Positions 27,469 through 35,954 of a stretch of DNA of 64,000 nucleotides are shown piece by piece. Location: positions 558,001 to 622,000 of the forward strand of contig NZ_HG964403.1 of NCBI RefSeq assembly GCF_000612805.1, read 5' to 3'. The notes below the pieces were generated by a model, which searched no databases, had not been told where the DNA came from, and saw nothing but the letters and a program-made list of their open reading frames with translations. The translations under genes were made by a program, and so were the position numbers. This stretch comes from Bacillus ndiopicus (GTDB taxonomy: Bacteria; Bacillota; Bacilli; Bacillales_A; Planococcaceae). The number at the start of each line of letters is the position of its first letter. Position 1 is the first letter of the stretch.

Positions 27469-28362
27469 ATGAAAAATAGATTTACATTACAGTTTGAAGT
27501 ACAACATGAAATGCTATTGCGTGAAGCAATTGCATTATGGGGAATTTCTAAGCGAGCATTAACAGCGATTAAATTCGATGGTGGTGATATTCTTGTTAAT
27601 GGTATTAGGTGCAATGTACGTTATGTAGTTGCAAAAGGAGATACTGTAACAATTATATTTCCAACAGAAGAAGCGAGCGAGGGACTTATCCCACAGCATG
27701 GAGAGTTAGATATTGTTTATGAGGATGAGGCATTGCTCGTTATTGATAAGCCAGCTTATATGAGCACAATTCCTTCACGTGAACACCCGGATAGTAGTGT
27801 AGCGAATTTTGTCCTTGGTTATTTTGAAACGCAAGGACTTGCTTCTACTGTACATATTGTGACACGGCTTGACCGAGATACGTCAGGTTTATTATGTATT
27901 GCGAAGCATCGACATATACATCATTTAATGAGTGCATCACAACAACAAGGTGCGGTGCATCGGCAATACGAGGCCATCGTTTATGGACAGACTATGAGTC
28001 AATCAATTATCGTACCAATTGGGCGTAAAGAGTCTAGTATTATAGAGCGAGAAGTGCGCGAAGATGGACAGTTTGCGCATACAGACGTCGAAGTGATAGA
28101 ATACGGTAGACTAAACGATTGCATCGTATCGCATGTTCGTTTAACATTGCACACAGGACGTACACATCAAATACGTGTACATATGGCTCATATAGGTCAT
28201 CCGCTTGTTGGTGATGAGTTGTATGGAGGCAATAAGCAAGTAATCAACCGCCAAGCATTGCACTGTGTATCATTAACATTTCGGCACCCATTAACTAAAA
28301 AAATGCTATCTTTTAGCAGTGAGTTGCCTAAAGAATTGGGAAATTTACTAAAGGAAAATTAG
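27469..28362 (+). CDS. RluA/RluD-family pseudouridine synthase (YjbO)
   Basis: 297 aa. An N-terminal S4-like RNA-binding region (about 10-70) is followed by the catalytic domain: motif I VTRLDRDTSGLLCIAK holds the catalytic Asp, and motif III is HTGRTHQIRVHMAHIGHPLVGDELYGG. Modifies an RNA uridine, probably rRNA; the site cannot be told from sequence. Ends before a terminator-like hairpin. Confidence 0.92.
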   Translation: MKNRFTLQFEVQHEMLLREAIALWGISKRALTAIKFDGGDILVNGIRCNVRYVVAKGDTVTIIFPTEEASEGLIPQHGELDIVYEDEALLVIDKPAYMSTIPSREHPDSSVANFVLGYFETQGLASTVHIVTRLDRDTSGLLCIAKHRHIHHLMSASQQQGAVHRQYEAIVYGQTMSQSIIVPIGRKESSIIEREVREDGQFAHTDVEVIEYGRLNDCIVSHVRLTLHTGRTHQIRVHMAHIGHPLVGDELYGGNKQVINRQALHCVSLTFRHPLTKKMLSFSSELPKELGNLLKEN

Positions 28363-28420
28363 TACGTATTGAAAATGGGAAGAAGTTATTAAGCAAGGAT
28401 TTACTATTATATTTATTGAT

Positions 28421-28477
28421 AAAAATCCACGTAGACGCCAGCGGTTTAACCGTAAAAATCGAAGTGGATTTTTATTG
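28421..28477 (+). terminator. Terminator of the relQ-nadK-rluD operon
   Basis: AAAAATCCAC / GTGGATTTTT outer stem with an internal CGGTTTAACCG hairpin and a T-rich tail. Confidence 0.75.
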
Positions 28478-28585
28478 TTTTAAGCTGCTCAGCTATAAAT
28501 GTAAAATTTCCATGTCTTTTTGAAATAATGATTTACGAACTTACTATATTGCTTGTATGATGAACTTTGAGAGGAGGGGACAAGA

Positions 28586-29962
28586 ATGGTAGAACAAAAA
28601 CGAGAAAATAACGAAGTGCGTTATAATGAAGAATTTTTACAAATGCTTTTAACTGAAGAAGAGATTGATGCTTTCCGAGAGCATTTTTTAGCACTTCACC
28701 CGTATGATCAAGCCCAATTTTATAAAAAGGTGGGACCAGACATACGTCAAACCATCTATTTATACTTGTCTCCTGAAGAAATGGCCTTGATTTTTGAAGT
28801 AATCGAGCTAGAAGATGATGAGTACGAGCAATTTTTAGGTGAAATGGAACCAGCATACGGTGCATCGATGTTATCACATATGTACACAGATGATGCTGTT
28901 GACGTTTTAAATGAGCTGGACAATGAACAGCGTGAAAGCTTTTTAGAAATGATGGATAGCGAAACTGCTGAAGAAATCAATGAATTATTAAGCTACGCTG
29001 AATATACTGCCGGTGCAATTATGACAACTGAGTATGTAACGATTTTAGAAAACTCAACAGTTCGCTCGGCAATGGCTGTGTTGCGTAATGAGGCGCCAAA
29101 CGCAGAAACAATCTACTATATTTTCGTCGTTAACGATCACCATCAATTGGCAGGAGTTATGTCATTACGTGATTTAATTATTGCTGATGAGGATACACTT
29201 ATTCACGATATTATGAGTGAGCGCGTTGTATCGGTAAAAGTGGGAGATGACCAAGAGGATGTTGCGCAAATTATGCGAGACTATAATTTCTTGGCAATTC
29301 CTGTTATAGATGATAATAATGAGCTACAAGGAATTATTACAGTCGATGATATTATCGACGTTATTGATGAAGAAGCATCTGATGACTATTCTAAGCTAGC
29401 CGGTATTTCAGATGCGGATGATATTGATGCTGGACCTTTTAAAGCAGCGATGACACGCTTACCTTGGTTAATCATTTTATTATTTTTAGGAATGTTTACG
29501 GCAAATTTAATGGGGCAATTTGAGGCAACATTAGAAAAGGTAGCACTTCTTGCTGTCTTTATTCCACTTATTTCAGGAACATCTGGGAACAGTGGTACAC
29601 AGGCACTAGCAGTTGCAGTGCGTGGTATTGCTACAGGTGAAGTGGATGAGCAGAGCAAGCTGAAGCTGCTTATAAAAGAATGTATTACTGGCTTGCTTAC
29701 AGGTTTAGTTTGCGGTTTAACAGTTGTTGCAATTATTTTCTTTTGGAAACATCAAATTATGATTGGCTTGTTAGTTGGTGCAGCTATTTGCTGTTCAATT
29801 TTAGTCGCAACAATAGCAGGCTCGTTTATCCCGTTATTAATGCATAAGCTTGGCATTGACCCAGCCGTTGCATCAGGTCCATTTATTACAACATTAAATG
29901 ATGTGACGAGTATTTTAATCTATTTAGGATTAGCGACTACATTTATTAATCAAATTTTGTAA
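28586..29962 (+). CDS. mgtE: Magnesium transporter MgtE
   Basis: Mg2+-gated channel, 458 aa. Cytosolic MgtE_N domain (about 20-130, acidic), two CBS domains (about 135-255, TTEYVTILEN and MSERVVSVKVGDD), a plug helix, then five TM helices from about 285 with the pore signature PLISGTSGNSGTQA. RBS GAGAGGAGGGG. It sits where B. subtilis has other yjb genes. Confidence 0.95.
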   Translation: MVEQKRENNEVRYNEEFLQMLLTEEEIDAFREHFLALHPYDQAQFYKKVGPDIRQTIYLYLSPEEMALIFEVIELEDDEYEQFLGEMEPAYGASMLSHMYTDDAVDVLNELDNEQRESFLEMMDSETAEEINELLSYAEYTAGAIMTTEYVTILENSTVRSAMAVLRNEAPNAETIYYIFVVNDHHQLAGVMSLRDLIIADEDTLIHDIMSERVVSVKVGDDQEDVAQIMRDYNFLAIPVIDDNNELQGIITVDDIIDVIDEEASDDYSKLAGISDADDIDAGPFKAAMTRLPWLIILLFLGMFTANLMGQFEATLEKVALLAVFIPLISGTSGNSGTQALAVAVRGIATGEVDEQSKLKLLIKECITGLLTGLVCGLTVVAIIFFWKHQIMIGLLVGAAICCSILVATIAGSFIPLLMHKLGIDPAVASGPFITTLNDVTSILIYLGLATTFINQIL

Positions 29963-30013
29963 CAAAAGCTGTTAATAGTGCATATTGTATGAAAAAAAGG
30001 TGGGCGATTGTTG

Positions 30014-30346
30014 ATGAAATATCAACCACTGCTTTTCATCAGGACGCCGTCTTATGCTGTTGAAATAACGGCGGCTGAGCAGCGGGAGCTAGAAGAAAGC
30101 ACCTCAATTTACGAAATGCCACAGACACATAGTATTGCCAATTCACTTATTGCACATCAATTACGCTTTTTCGCACGACCAGCAGTAAAGCCACGTGTAC
30201 TACTTGTTGTGCTGAAAAATGGGGAGCGTCTCGTTGGAACGATTGAGCATTTGAATGGAACGGATGTTGTCATGAAAGTATTTGAGCAAAAAATGGTTGT
30301 CAATGCCAACGATATTGCGACAATACATGCATCGAGAATACATTAA
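30014..30346 (+). CDS. CotO-like spore coat protein (tentative)
   Basis: 110 aa. The N-terminus KYQPLLFIRTPSY resembles the start of CotO proteins (PLLYI-x-P). The C-terminal 45 residues (VLLVVLKNGERLVGTIEHLNG, then KVFEQKMVVNANDIATI) look like a small Sm-like beta barrel. In B. subtilis cotO lies beside cotZ, and here a CotY/CotZ protein is the next gene, which is the main support. I start at ATG 30014, with AAAGGTGGG upstream. Shorter than B. subtilis CotO; could be a different coat or germination protein. Confidence 0.5.
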   Translation: MKYQPLLFIRTPSYAVEITAAEQRELEESTSIYEMPQTHSIANSLIAHQLRFFARPAVKPRVLLVVLKNGERLVGTIEHLNGTDVVMKVFEQKMVVNANDIATIHASRIH

Positions 30347-30358
30347 AATGGATAAGGA

Positions 30359-30406
30359 GGTTGTCCGAGAAGCAGGCTGGTGCGCCGCTTTTTGGACAGC
30401 CTTTTG
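30359..30406 (+). terminator. Terminator of the CotO-like gene
   Basis: GGTTGTCC / GGACAGCC (one G-U pair) closing a 27-base inner segment, then TTTT. The stretch 30407-30617 holds no convincing gene or RNA. Confidence 0.6.
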
Positions 30407-30617
30407 CTGTTTGTTTAAAATATGCATCATGTATAAACATGTCGATATTTTGTTCATTAATAAAATGAATAAGTTAGCTTAAATTTTCTGCTGTGTCAAA
30501 GGTGAATTCGACTTTCTAGCCAACAGATTTTCTATATTGTAAAGCTGCGAGTAAAAGCGCACATGCGAGTCATACTATAAATAGGAGCTATCGAATCAAC
30601 TGACAAGAATACAAATA

Positions 30618-30652
30618 TAAATTGTGTGGGTGCATAGCACCCACACAATTTA
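30618..30652 (-). terminator. Terminator of the CotZ-like gene
   Basis: Perfect stem TAAATTGTGTGGGTG / CACCCACACAATTTA with a five-base loop, a few bases past the stop on the minus strand. Confidence 0.85.
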
Positions 30653-30657
30653 TATAA

Positions 30658-31158
30658 TTAGTTACAAATTCCTAAATTCACATCAGCAACACATTGTACA
30701 GCGCAGAAGCAATTTAAATCGACTGTAATACAGCTATCTGTCACTGCGAAGTTTGTTACATCACAAATAGCGCGCAATGACACGGCAGTGCCATCACTAT
30801 TTAATAAATCAACCGTATCTCCACCGCGGTCTAAAGGCATTAACACACGTAATGTTGCACAGCAATCGTCGAATACATCTTCTACACGGAAGAACACAGA
30901 TGCACAATCCATACAGTCCTCAGCACTAAATGTTGCAACGAAAGGCGTTCCGAATTTCGTTAATAACATAAATACCCTCGTGTCTACTTGTGATCTACCA
31001 GGGCTAACGATGCCGCCTAAAGGCTCTAAAAAGCAATTTGTTGTACAACGAGAACATTCTTCACGCACAGATTGATTTTGGATGTCTAAAATAGCACGAA
31101 CTACTTCACAAACGCAACCATTACTCGAGCTTGGGCTAATATTTTTACTACAACCCAT
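30658..31158 (-). CDS. cotZ: Spore coat/exosporium protein, CotY/CotZ family
   Basis: 166 aa with 15 or more cysteines, matching the CotY/CotZ family that forms disulfide-linked spore crust or exosporium layers. Family landmarks: CVCEVVRAILDIQNQ, CTTNCFLEPLGG, VFFRVEDVFDDCCATLRVL, and the Cys-rich tail CFCAVQCVADVNLGIC. RBS AGGAGGTG nine bases upstream. Self-assembly through cysteines is known for the family. The upstream CATA-N3-TA points to sigma-K. Confidence 0.9.
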   Translation of the reverse strand: MGCSKNISPSSSNGCVCEVVRAILDIQNQSVREECSRCTTNCFLEPLGGIVSPGRSQVDTRVFMLLTKFGTPFVATFSAEDCMDCASVFFRVEDVFDDCCATLRVLMPLDRGGDTVDLLNSDGTAVSLRAICDVTNFAVTDSCITVDLNCFCAVQCVADVNLGICN

Positions 31159-31188
31159 ACTCTTTCACCTCCTAATTTTAGTTCTCTA

Positions 31189-31197
31189 TACAATATG
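31189..31197 (-). promoter_or_regulatory. Sigma-K-like -10 element of the CotZ-like gene
   Basis: CATATTGTA on the minus strand equals the sigma-K -10 consensus CATA-N3-TA and lies about 30 bases before the start codon. No good -35 (AC) was found at the usual distance. Confidence 0.45.
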
Positions 31198-31249
31198 AGT
31201 AATTTGCCAAGGGAACAGGGCGTTCGCATAGAAAGGATTGCCTAGATTT

Positions 31250-31279
31250 TGAATAAAGCAAAAAAATTTGTTCATACTA
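31250..31279 (+). promoter_or_regulatory. Sigma-G promoter of the spoVA operon
   Basis: TGAATA (31250-31255), 17-bp spacer, CATACTA (31273-31279): an exact match to the forespore sigma-G consensus. Start expected near 31286, 60 bases before the lipoprotein gene. Confidence 0.88.
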
Positions 31280-31345
31280 GATAAAGTAAAACTGTAATTA
31301 CATGAATTCATATGTCAATATACAAATTGAAGAGGGAGGCATGAA

Positions 31346-31744
31346 ATGGTAAGGCGTTTTTTAGGTATCGCAATATGTTTGCTCTTACTATCTGCCTGTG
31401 GCGCAAAGGAAAAGATTGTCGCATATGATGAGCAGGATGAAAAAACAAAAGAGATTAGGCAAGAAATCGAGAAAATGAATAATATTCACAAAGCTAAAAT
31501 AGTCGTTGTTGACAGTGATATTATCGTTGCAATTGAAGTAAAGCCATTGCACTCATTTAAAGAGCAAAAAATCGCAAGTGATTTGCAAAAAAAATTAGAG
31601 AAAAAATGGGAACATTATGATGTGCTTGTTTCTTCGGATTTCAAACTGCTCTGGGAAACGGATAAGCTAATGTCTGAGCAAAACAAGCAGAAGGTCAACG
31701 AAAAAATAGAGCATCTAAAGAAGTTAGCGAAGGAGGAAACATAA
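31346..31744 (+). CDS. YhcN/YlaJ-type sporulation lipoprotein
   Basis: 132 aa. Lipoprotein signal with lipobox LSAC (Cys 18), then a compact domain with VVVDSDIIVAIEVKPLHSF, similar to YhcN/YlaJ spore lipoproteins. First gene behind the sigma-G promoter; its stop overlaps the spoVAC start (TAATG). It probably sits in the inner spore membrane next to the SpoVA channel. Exact subfamily uncertain. Confidence 0.78.
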   Translation: MVRRFLGIAICLLLLSACGAKEKIVAYDEQDEKTKEIRQEIEKMNNIHKAKIVVVDSDIIVAIEVKPLHSFKEQKIASDLQKKLEKKWEHYDVLVSSDFKLLWETDKLMSEQNKQKVNEKIEHLKKLAKEET

Positions 31745-32199
31745 TGAAGGAATCTCAATATGAAACAATTGAACAGCAAATGACACCAACTCCACCATAT
31801 GTAGTAAACGTATTAAAAGCTTTTCTAATCGGTGGACTCATTTGTGTTATCGGACAAGCTATTTCCTTCTTTTATATGATTTTTTTCGATTTTACTGAGA
31901 AAACAGTTGGCAATCCAACTGTCGCAACGATAATTTTTATTTCGATGATTTTGACAGGTTTAGGACTGTACACAAGACTTGGGCAATTTGCAGGTGCTGG
32001 TAGTGCAGTCCCTGTTACAGGTTTTGGCAATGCGGTCGTCTCAGCTGCCATTGAGCATCGAACAGAGGGCTATGTGCTAGGAGTGGGGAGTAATATGTTT
32101 AAGCTAGCTGGCTCGGTTATCGTCTTTGGTACAGTGTCTGCTTTTGTCGTAGCTTTAGTGAAGACAGTGCTTGTCATGCTGGGGGTTGTCACATGGTAA
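31744..32199 (+). CDS. spoVAC: Stage V sporulation protein AC
   Basis: Integral membrane subunit of the SpoVA channel that moves dipicolinic acid into the forespore and out at germination; 151 aa. TM segments LIGGLICVIGQAISFFYMIF, ATIIFISMILTGLGLYT and the last 30 residues. The family motif GSAVPVTGFGNAVVSAAIEH is present. Overlaps spoVAD by seven bases. Confidence 0.95.
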   Translation: MKESQYETIEQQMTPTPPYVVNVLKAFLIGGLICVIGQAISFFYMIFFDFTEKTVGNPTVATIIFISMILTGLGLYTRLGQFAGAGSAVPVTGFGNAVVSAAIEHRTEGYVLGVGSNMFKLAGSVIVFGTVSAFVVALVKTVLVMLGVVTW

Positions 32200-33188
32200 T
32201 TGTGTTTCAGACGAAACCAGCATTATTAGCTGGAGCAGCAGCAGTTGGTCCATTGGAGGCTCGGAGCGTCTTTCGTTCCTATTTTGATATCGTAGCAGAT
32301 GATGAACGCTTTCAAGAAAAAACAAATGAACAAGGGCAGAGGCGCCTTATTACAAACACCTGTCAGCATGTGATGGATAAGGCAAAAATAAAAAATTTAG
32401 ATGTTGATTATTTTTTGAGTGGTGATTTAATTAATCAAATGACACCAACCAATTTTGCTGCGAGAGAATTAGCCGTTTCCTTTATCGGGATGTTTTCAGC
32501 ATGTGCAACATCCATTTCATCAGTTATTGTTGCAGGTTTATTAACGGAGCTAGGAGCGTCGAAACTGGCAATTGCTGGCGCTTCGAGTCAACACAATGCG
32601 ACAGAGCGTCAATTTCGCTATCCAGTTGATTATGGTGCACAGAAGCCTGCAACAGCACAATGGACAGTAACGGCAGCAGGCTATGCGTTAGTTGGTCAAT
32701 ACCAACCAGATTTCCCCTATATGGTAGCAGCAACAGTAGGGAAAGTAATTGATTATCATGAAACAGATCCATTTCATATGGGTGGAGCGATGGCACCAGC
32801 CGCTTACGATACAATTAAAAGGCATTTACAGCATAGAAAGCAAAAAATAAGTGATTACGATATGGTGATGACAGGTGATTTAGGTAAAATCGGTCTAAAA
32901 CTAGTGAAAGCGATGTTAGCTGAGGATGGCATTAAAAATGATGAGCTACAGCTAATCCGTGATGCAGGGGCTGAATTTTATGGAGATGATCAGGCGTTTC
33001 AGGCAGGAGCAAGTGGGGCAGGATGCTCAGCAGCAGTTTATTATAGCTATGTTTTAAGTCAATTTATGACAGGACGCTTTAAACGAGTATTGCTTGTAGC
33101 AACAGGCGCACTATTATCTCCGCTGTCCTACCAGCAAGGGGAAACAATTCCATGTACAGCCCATGCGATAGAAATTGCGATGAACTGA
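32193..33188 (+). CDS. spoVAD: Stage V sporulation protein AD
   Basis: Soluble, thiolase-fold component of the SpoVA complex that binds dipicolinic acid; 331 aa. Signatures: LAGAAAVGPLEARSVF, SACATSISSVIVAGLL, DYHETDPFHMGGAMAPAA, MVMTGDLGKIG. GTG/ATG choice: ATG 32193 lies in the spoVAC end, with GGGGGTTG upstream. The order C-D-E is kept, but VAA, VAB and VAF are absent here. Confidence 0.96.
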   Translation: MVIVFQTKPALLAGAAAVGPLEARSVFRSYFDIVADDERFQEKTNEQGQRRLITNTCQHVMDKAKIKNLDVDYFLSGDLINQMTPTNFAARELAVSFIGMFSACATSISSVIVAGLLTELGASKLAIAGASSQHNATERQFRYPVDYGAQKPATAQWTVTAAGYALVGQYQPDFPYMVAATVGKVIDYHETDPFHMGGAMAPAAYDTIKRHLQHRKQKISDYDMVMTGDLGKIGLKLVKAMLAEDGIKNDELQLIRDAGAEFYGDDQAFQAGASGAGCSAAVYYSYVLSQFMTGRFKRVLLVATGALLSPLSYQQGETIPCTAHAIEIAMN

Positions 33189-33197
33189 GGGAGAGCA

Positions 33198-33560
33198 ATG
33201 TATACTTTTATTTTTGCGTTTTTGGTTGGAGGCGCTATTTGTGCGATTGGGCAGCTACTAATGGATGTTGGCAAGCTGACACCAGCGCATACATTATCAA
33301 CACTTGTTGTAGCAGGCGCTATTTTAGATGGATTTGGTTTATATGAGCCACTTATTGATTTTGCTGGTGCGGGTGCCACGGTTCCAATTACTTCATTTGG
33401 TAATTCGTTAACACATGGTGCGCTTGCAGAAGCAGAAAAACATGGCTTAGTCGGAGTCGTAACAGGGATGTTTGAGGTAACGAGCTCCGGCATTAGCGCG
33501 GCGATTATTTTTGGTTTTATTGCTGCACTTATTTTTCATTCAAAAGGAAAAGTGAATTAG
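33198..33560 (+). CDS. spoVAE: Stage V sporulation protein AE (SpoVAEb type)
   Basis: 120-aa membrane protein with three to four TM helices; shares the fold and the motif [18 protein letters not shown] with SpoVAC. Third channel subunit. RBS GAGGGAG seven bases before ATG, ten bases after spoVAD. Confidence 0.95.
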   Translation: MYTFIFAFLVGGAICAIGQLLMDVGKLTPAHTLSTLVVAGAILDGFGLYEPLIDFAGAGATVPITSFGNSLTHGALAEAEKHGLVGVVTGMFEVTSSGISAAIIFGFIAALIFHSKGKVN

Positions 33561-33567
33561 GGCATTT

Positions 33568-33620
33568 ACCCCTCCTATGACAGTTGGCTTAGCATAAACT
33601 ACACTGTAGAAAGGAGGGGT
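33568..33620 (+). promoter_or_regulatory. Anti-Shine-Dalgarno hairpin and sigma-K-like -10
   Basis: ACCCCTCCT (33568-33576) is perfectly complementary to AGGAGGGGT (33612-33620), the RBS of the next gene. Between them, CATAAACTA (33593-33601) fits the sigma-K -10 consensus. Transcripts reading through from spoVAE would contain both arms; transcripts starting near 33608 would contain only the RBS arm. No good sigma-K -35 was found. Confidence 0.45.
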
Positions 33621-33625
33621 TATTC

Positions 33626-33760
33626 ATGTCTGGCTACGGATGGAACCAATGTGGAAATGTGCAACCAGGCTATTATGGTGGGGGCGGATATGGCTCCACA
33701 TTTGTATTAATCGTTGTATTATTTATTTTACTAATCATTGTTGGTACTGCATTTTATTAA
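33626..33760 (+). CDS. YjcZ-family sporulation micropeptide
   Basis: 44 aa: MSGYGWNQCGNVQPGYYGGG then a single TM helix (STFVLIVVLFILLIIVG). A Gly/Tyr-rich head plus a C-terminal hydrophobic helix is the YjcZ/SscA-type small spore protein plan. RBS AAAGGAGGGG seven bases before ATG. Followed 12 bases later by spoVIF, so probably co-transcribed in the mother cell. Confidence 0.88.
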   Translation: MSGYGWNQCGNVQPGYYGGGGYGSTFVLIVVLFILLIIVGTAFY

Positions 33761-33772
33761 GGAGGGCGAGTA

Positions 33773-34021
33773 ATGGATAAGGGTTTTTTTAAACAGTTTG
33801 AGCGTAAAACTGGTGTGGAAATGGATGAAGTATTCGCATTAGCTCGCGCCATACAATATGCAGATTTTACAAATGAAAAACAAGTGAGAAAAATTGTACA
33901 AAAGGTAAGTAAAGTTGCAAAACGTAAAGTATCACCACAGTTAGAACAGCAAATTGTACAGTCTATTTTAAAGGATGGCAAATCTCTTGATTTTAGTAAA
34001 ATAGAGCGAATGATGCGCTAA
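33773..34021 (+). CDS. spoVIF: Stage VI sporulation protein F (YjcC-like)
   Basis: 82 aa, basic, helical. Matches the SpoVIF family in length and core (FFKQFERKTGVEMDEVFALA, LRA/KIVQKVSKVAKRKVS-type helix). In B. subtilis SpoVIF stabilises the late regulator GerR and affects coat assembly. RBS AAGGAGGG. Confidence 0.82.
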   Translation: MDKGFFKQFERKTGVEMDEVFALARAIQYADFTNEKQVRKIVQKVSKVAKRKVSPQLEQQIVQSILKDGKSLDFSKIERMMR

Positions 34022-34028
34022 TAAAAAG

Positions 34029-34070
34029 AGGGGCTATCGGGAAAGTTACGGCTTTTTCGGTAGCCTATTT
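34029..34070 (+). terminator. spoVIF terminator
   Basis: GGGGCTATCG / CGGTAGCC hairpin with inner AAAG / CTTT, then TATTTTG. Confidence 0.65.
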
Positions 34071-34073
34071 TGT

Positions 34074-34152
34074 GAAACGTGGAATAAACTTCGAAAAACG
34101 TAGAATAAAGCTCTGAAAACGTAGAATAAACTTTGAAAAACATAGAATAAAC
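34074..34152 (+). repeat. Four tandem 19-22-bp repeats
   Basis: Units GAAACGTGGAATAAACTTC, GAAAAACGTAGAATAAAG, GAAAACGTAGAATAAACTTT and GAAAAACATAGAATAAACC share the core AACGTAGAATAAAC. No ORF or spacer structure; lies between two terminators. Confidence 0.8.
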
Positions 34153-34157
34153 CAAAT

Positions 34158-34190
34158 AAAAAGCTGTTTGGAAATTTCCAAACAGCTTTT
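34158..34190. terminator. Bidirectional terminator, spoVIF / yjcF side
   Basis: AAAAGCTGTTTGGAA / TTCCAAACAGCTTTT, perfect stem with A- and T-runs on both sides. Confidence 0.9.
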
Positions 34191-34193
34191 ATA

Positions 34194-34622
34194 TTAAATA
34201 GATTTCTCCATAGCGCGATGCGGAATGCCAGCATCTAAAAATTCTGGAGACGTTACGATGTATTGTAGTTTTTCATAAAATGGAACAGCATAGCTTTGGG
34301 CATTGAGTTTTAATTTTTCCCAGCCCTTTTCTTTTGCTACTTGCTCGATATGTTCCATTAATAAAAACCCTAGTCGTTGTCCGCGATATTCACTTAATAC
34401 GCAAACGCGTTCAACTTTCCCTACTAATGGCTCGTATTCTCTTAAACGGGCCGCAGCGATTGTTCGCTCACCATCTATCACAATAAAGTGATATGCTGTT
34501 TTGTCATACTCATCTAGTTCAAGGTGAATGGGTACACCTTGTTCCTCAACAAACACTTTTTTGCGGATATCGAACGCACGCTGTAATTGTTCTTCAGATA
34601 TTGCAGAGTGTACTTCAAACAT
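34194..34622 (-). CDS. yjcF: GNAT acetyltransferase, YjcF-like
   Basis: 142 aa. GNAT fold with the acetyl-CoA loop VLSEYRGQRLGFLLM and the N-terminal motif IRKKVFVEEQGVP typical of the YjcF/ElaA-like group. I start at ATG 34622 (MFEVHS), four bases past the yjcG stop with GGAG upstream; ATG 34640 overlaps yjcG without an RBS. Substrate unknown. Operon with yjcG. Confidence 0.82.
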   Translation of the reverse strand: MFEVHSAISEEQLQRAFDIRKKVFVEEQGVPIHLELDEYDKTAYHFIVIDGERTIAAARLREYEPLVGKVERVCVLSEYRGQRLGFLLMEHIEQVAKEKGWEKLKLNAQSYAVPFYEKLQYIVTSPEFLDAGIPHRAMEKSI

Positions 34623-34626
34623 TAGG

Positions 34627-35139
34627 TTATTCAGCTCCATTTAATCTAAATGATTCGACGATTTCCCATTTACCATCTTGTTCTTTTAGTAAATGAATTT
34701 GCTGAATTTCCTCTTGTACATCAACGCCAGACATACGTAATTGACCGAAGACATCGTCGTGCTCAGAAGCTGTTAGCTTTTGCGCAATTGTAATATGTGG
34801 TACAAAAACGTGTTTTTGTTCGCCAAAAGCAATTTTTTCTTGAATTGTCTTTTGAATATTAGCTAATTGCTCTGTAGGTTCAATTCGGAAATACATAGCA
34901 TTCGTTGTAGGGAAAAACGAGCTAATGCGTGATGCATGAATTTTTAATGGTGCAAAATTGGATGCAATTTCAGTTAATTTTGCAGCAATATCTTGTACGG
35001 CGCTTTCATCAGCTTCAAACGCATCCTTTAATGTCATATGCGGAGCGATTTGTGCATAATGTGGGTCGTAACGTTTACGATAATTATTCGCTAAATCTTG
35101 TAAATTTTTAGAAGGAAAAGCAACAATACCATACTTCAA
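34627..35139 (-). CDS. yjcG: YjcG-like 2H phosphoesterase
   Basis: 170 aa, close to the 171 aa of B. subtilis YjcG. Two HxT/S motifs, APHMTLKD and PHITIAQ, define the 2H (2'-5' RNA ligase-like) fold. I start at TTG 35139 (KYGIVAFPSKNLQDLAN follows), which is eight bases after GGGAGG; the in-frame ATGs at 35145 and 35160 are too close to or before the RBS. RNA substrate not known. Confidence 0.88.
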   Translation of the reverse strand: MKYGIVAFPSKNLQDLANNYRKRYDPHYAQIAPHMTLKDAFEADESAVQDIAAKLTEIASNFAPLKIHASRISSFFPTTNAMYFRIEPTEQLANIQKTIQEKIAFGEQKHVFVPHITIAQKLTASEHDDVFGQLRMSGVDVQEEIQQIHLLKEQDGKWEIVESFRLNGAE

Positions 35140-35225
35140 GTTCATAACCTCCCGGAACATTTCGATTTTTCTCTCTTTATAAGTATAACAGAATTTGATT
35201 ATTTACTACATTTATTACGCCGTTT

Positions 35226-35954
35226 TTATCCGAAATTTTCTATAAGTGCTCGTCTTAAGTCTGGTTTCCAGTATTTCCAAGTGTGATCGCCATCAAATTC
35301 TTCATAAAATGTATTGAACCCTTTTTCATGGAATAGCTGATGAAGCTCTCTATTTGGTGCAAGGAAGTCCTTTACTTCTTTATTTGTTGTAACAACTTTA
35401 TCTTCACCTTTACCAATAATATGATAAATCGATAGTGCACTATAGTTTGTGGCATTCATTACTGCCTTAAGCACAAGCTCATCAACATAAGGGGATTGCA
35501 AAATGGCTTTACCAAATACATTTGGATACTTTAGAGCTGCCATTAAAGCGGCTGTTGCGGCCATTGAATCACCAATCATAGCGCGGGTTTGACCAAGCTG
35601 AAATGTCGCATAGTTGTCGTCTAAATAAGGTACAAGCTCATGTGCTAAAAAGCGTAAAAATGCTTCATGTTCTTCACCAGAAGGGATATATTTTTTTTGG
35701 CGATCTGCAACATTTTTATATGGTACGCCTACAATAATCGTATTTTCCATTTCATAATTACCAATTAATTCATCAGCAAGCTTTGTAATGCCACCTAATT
35801 GAAAATAGTCTTTACCATCTGCCGCAATGAGTAAATTATATTTATATAGTGGCGAATAATTTGCCGGAATATAAACAAGTAGTTGAAGCTCTTCCTGAAG
35901 TGCTTCACTATAAAAAACTAAATCCTTTACTGTTCCTTTATCCAAAACACTCAT
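35226..35954 (-). CDS. yjcH: Esterase family protein, YjcH-like
   Basis: 242 aa, alpha/beta hydrolase of the Fes/esterase-D type. Nucleophile in MIGDSMAATAAL; oxyanion-side YKYNLLIAADGKDYF; C-terminal catalytic His in DGDHTWKYWKPDL. In B. subtilis yjcF-G-H also sit together. Start codon uncertain: ATG 35954 is very close to AGAAGGA, and TTG 35945 is better spaced. Substrate unknown. Confidence 0.83.
   Translation of the reverse strand: MSVLDKGTVKDLVFYSEALQEELQLLVYIPANYSPLYKYNLLIAADGKDYFQLGGITKLADELIGNYEMENTIIVGVPYKNVADRQKKYIPSGEEHEAFLRFLAHELVPYLDDNYATFQLGQTRAMIGDSMAATAALMAALKYPNVFGKAILQSPYVDELVLKAVMNATNYSALSIYHIIGKGEDKVVTTNKEVKDFLAPNRELHQLFHEKGFNTFYEEFDGDHTWKYWKPDLRRALIENFG

Noticed and set aside
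28363..28585. M-box (Mg2+) riboswitch upstream of mgtE
   Set aside because: AGACGCCAGCGGT...GTGGATTTTT faintly recalls part of an M-box, but the conserved 5' half is missing and the segment folds as a simple terminator for the preceding operon.
30282..30482. 66-codon ORF after the CotO-like gene
   Set aside because: Overlaps the CotO-like gene and its terminator; no RBS; composition arises from the hairpin.
32193..33188. SpoVAD as a lipid-metabolism thiolase (FabH/KAS)
   Set aside because: Thiolase fold is present, but the gene lies between spoVAC and spoVAE behind a sigma-G promoter and carries SpoVAD signatures.
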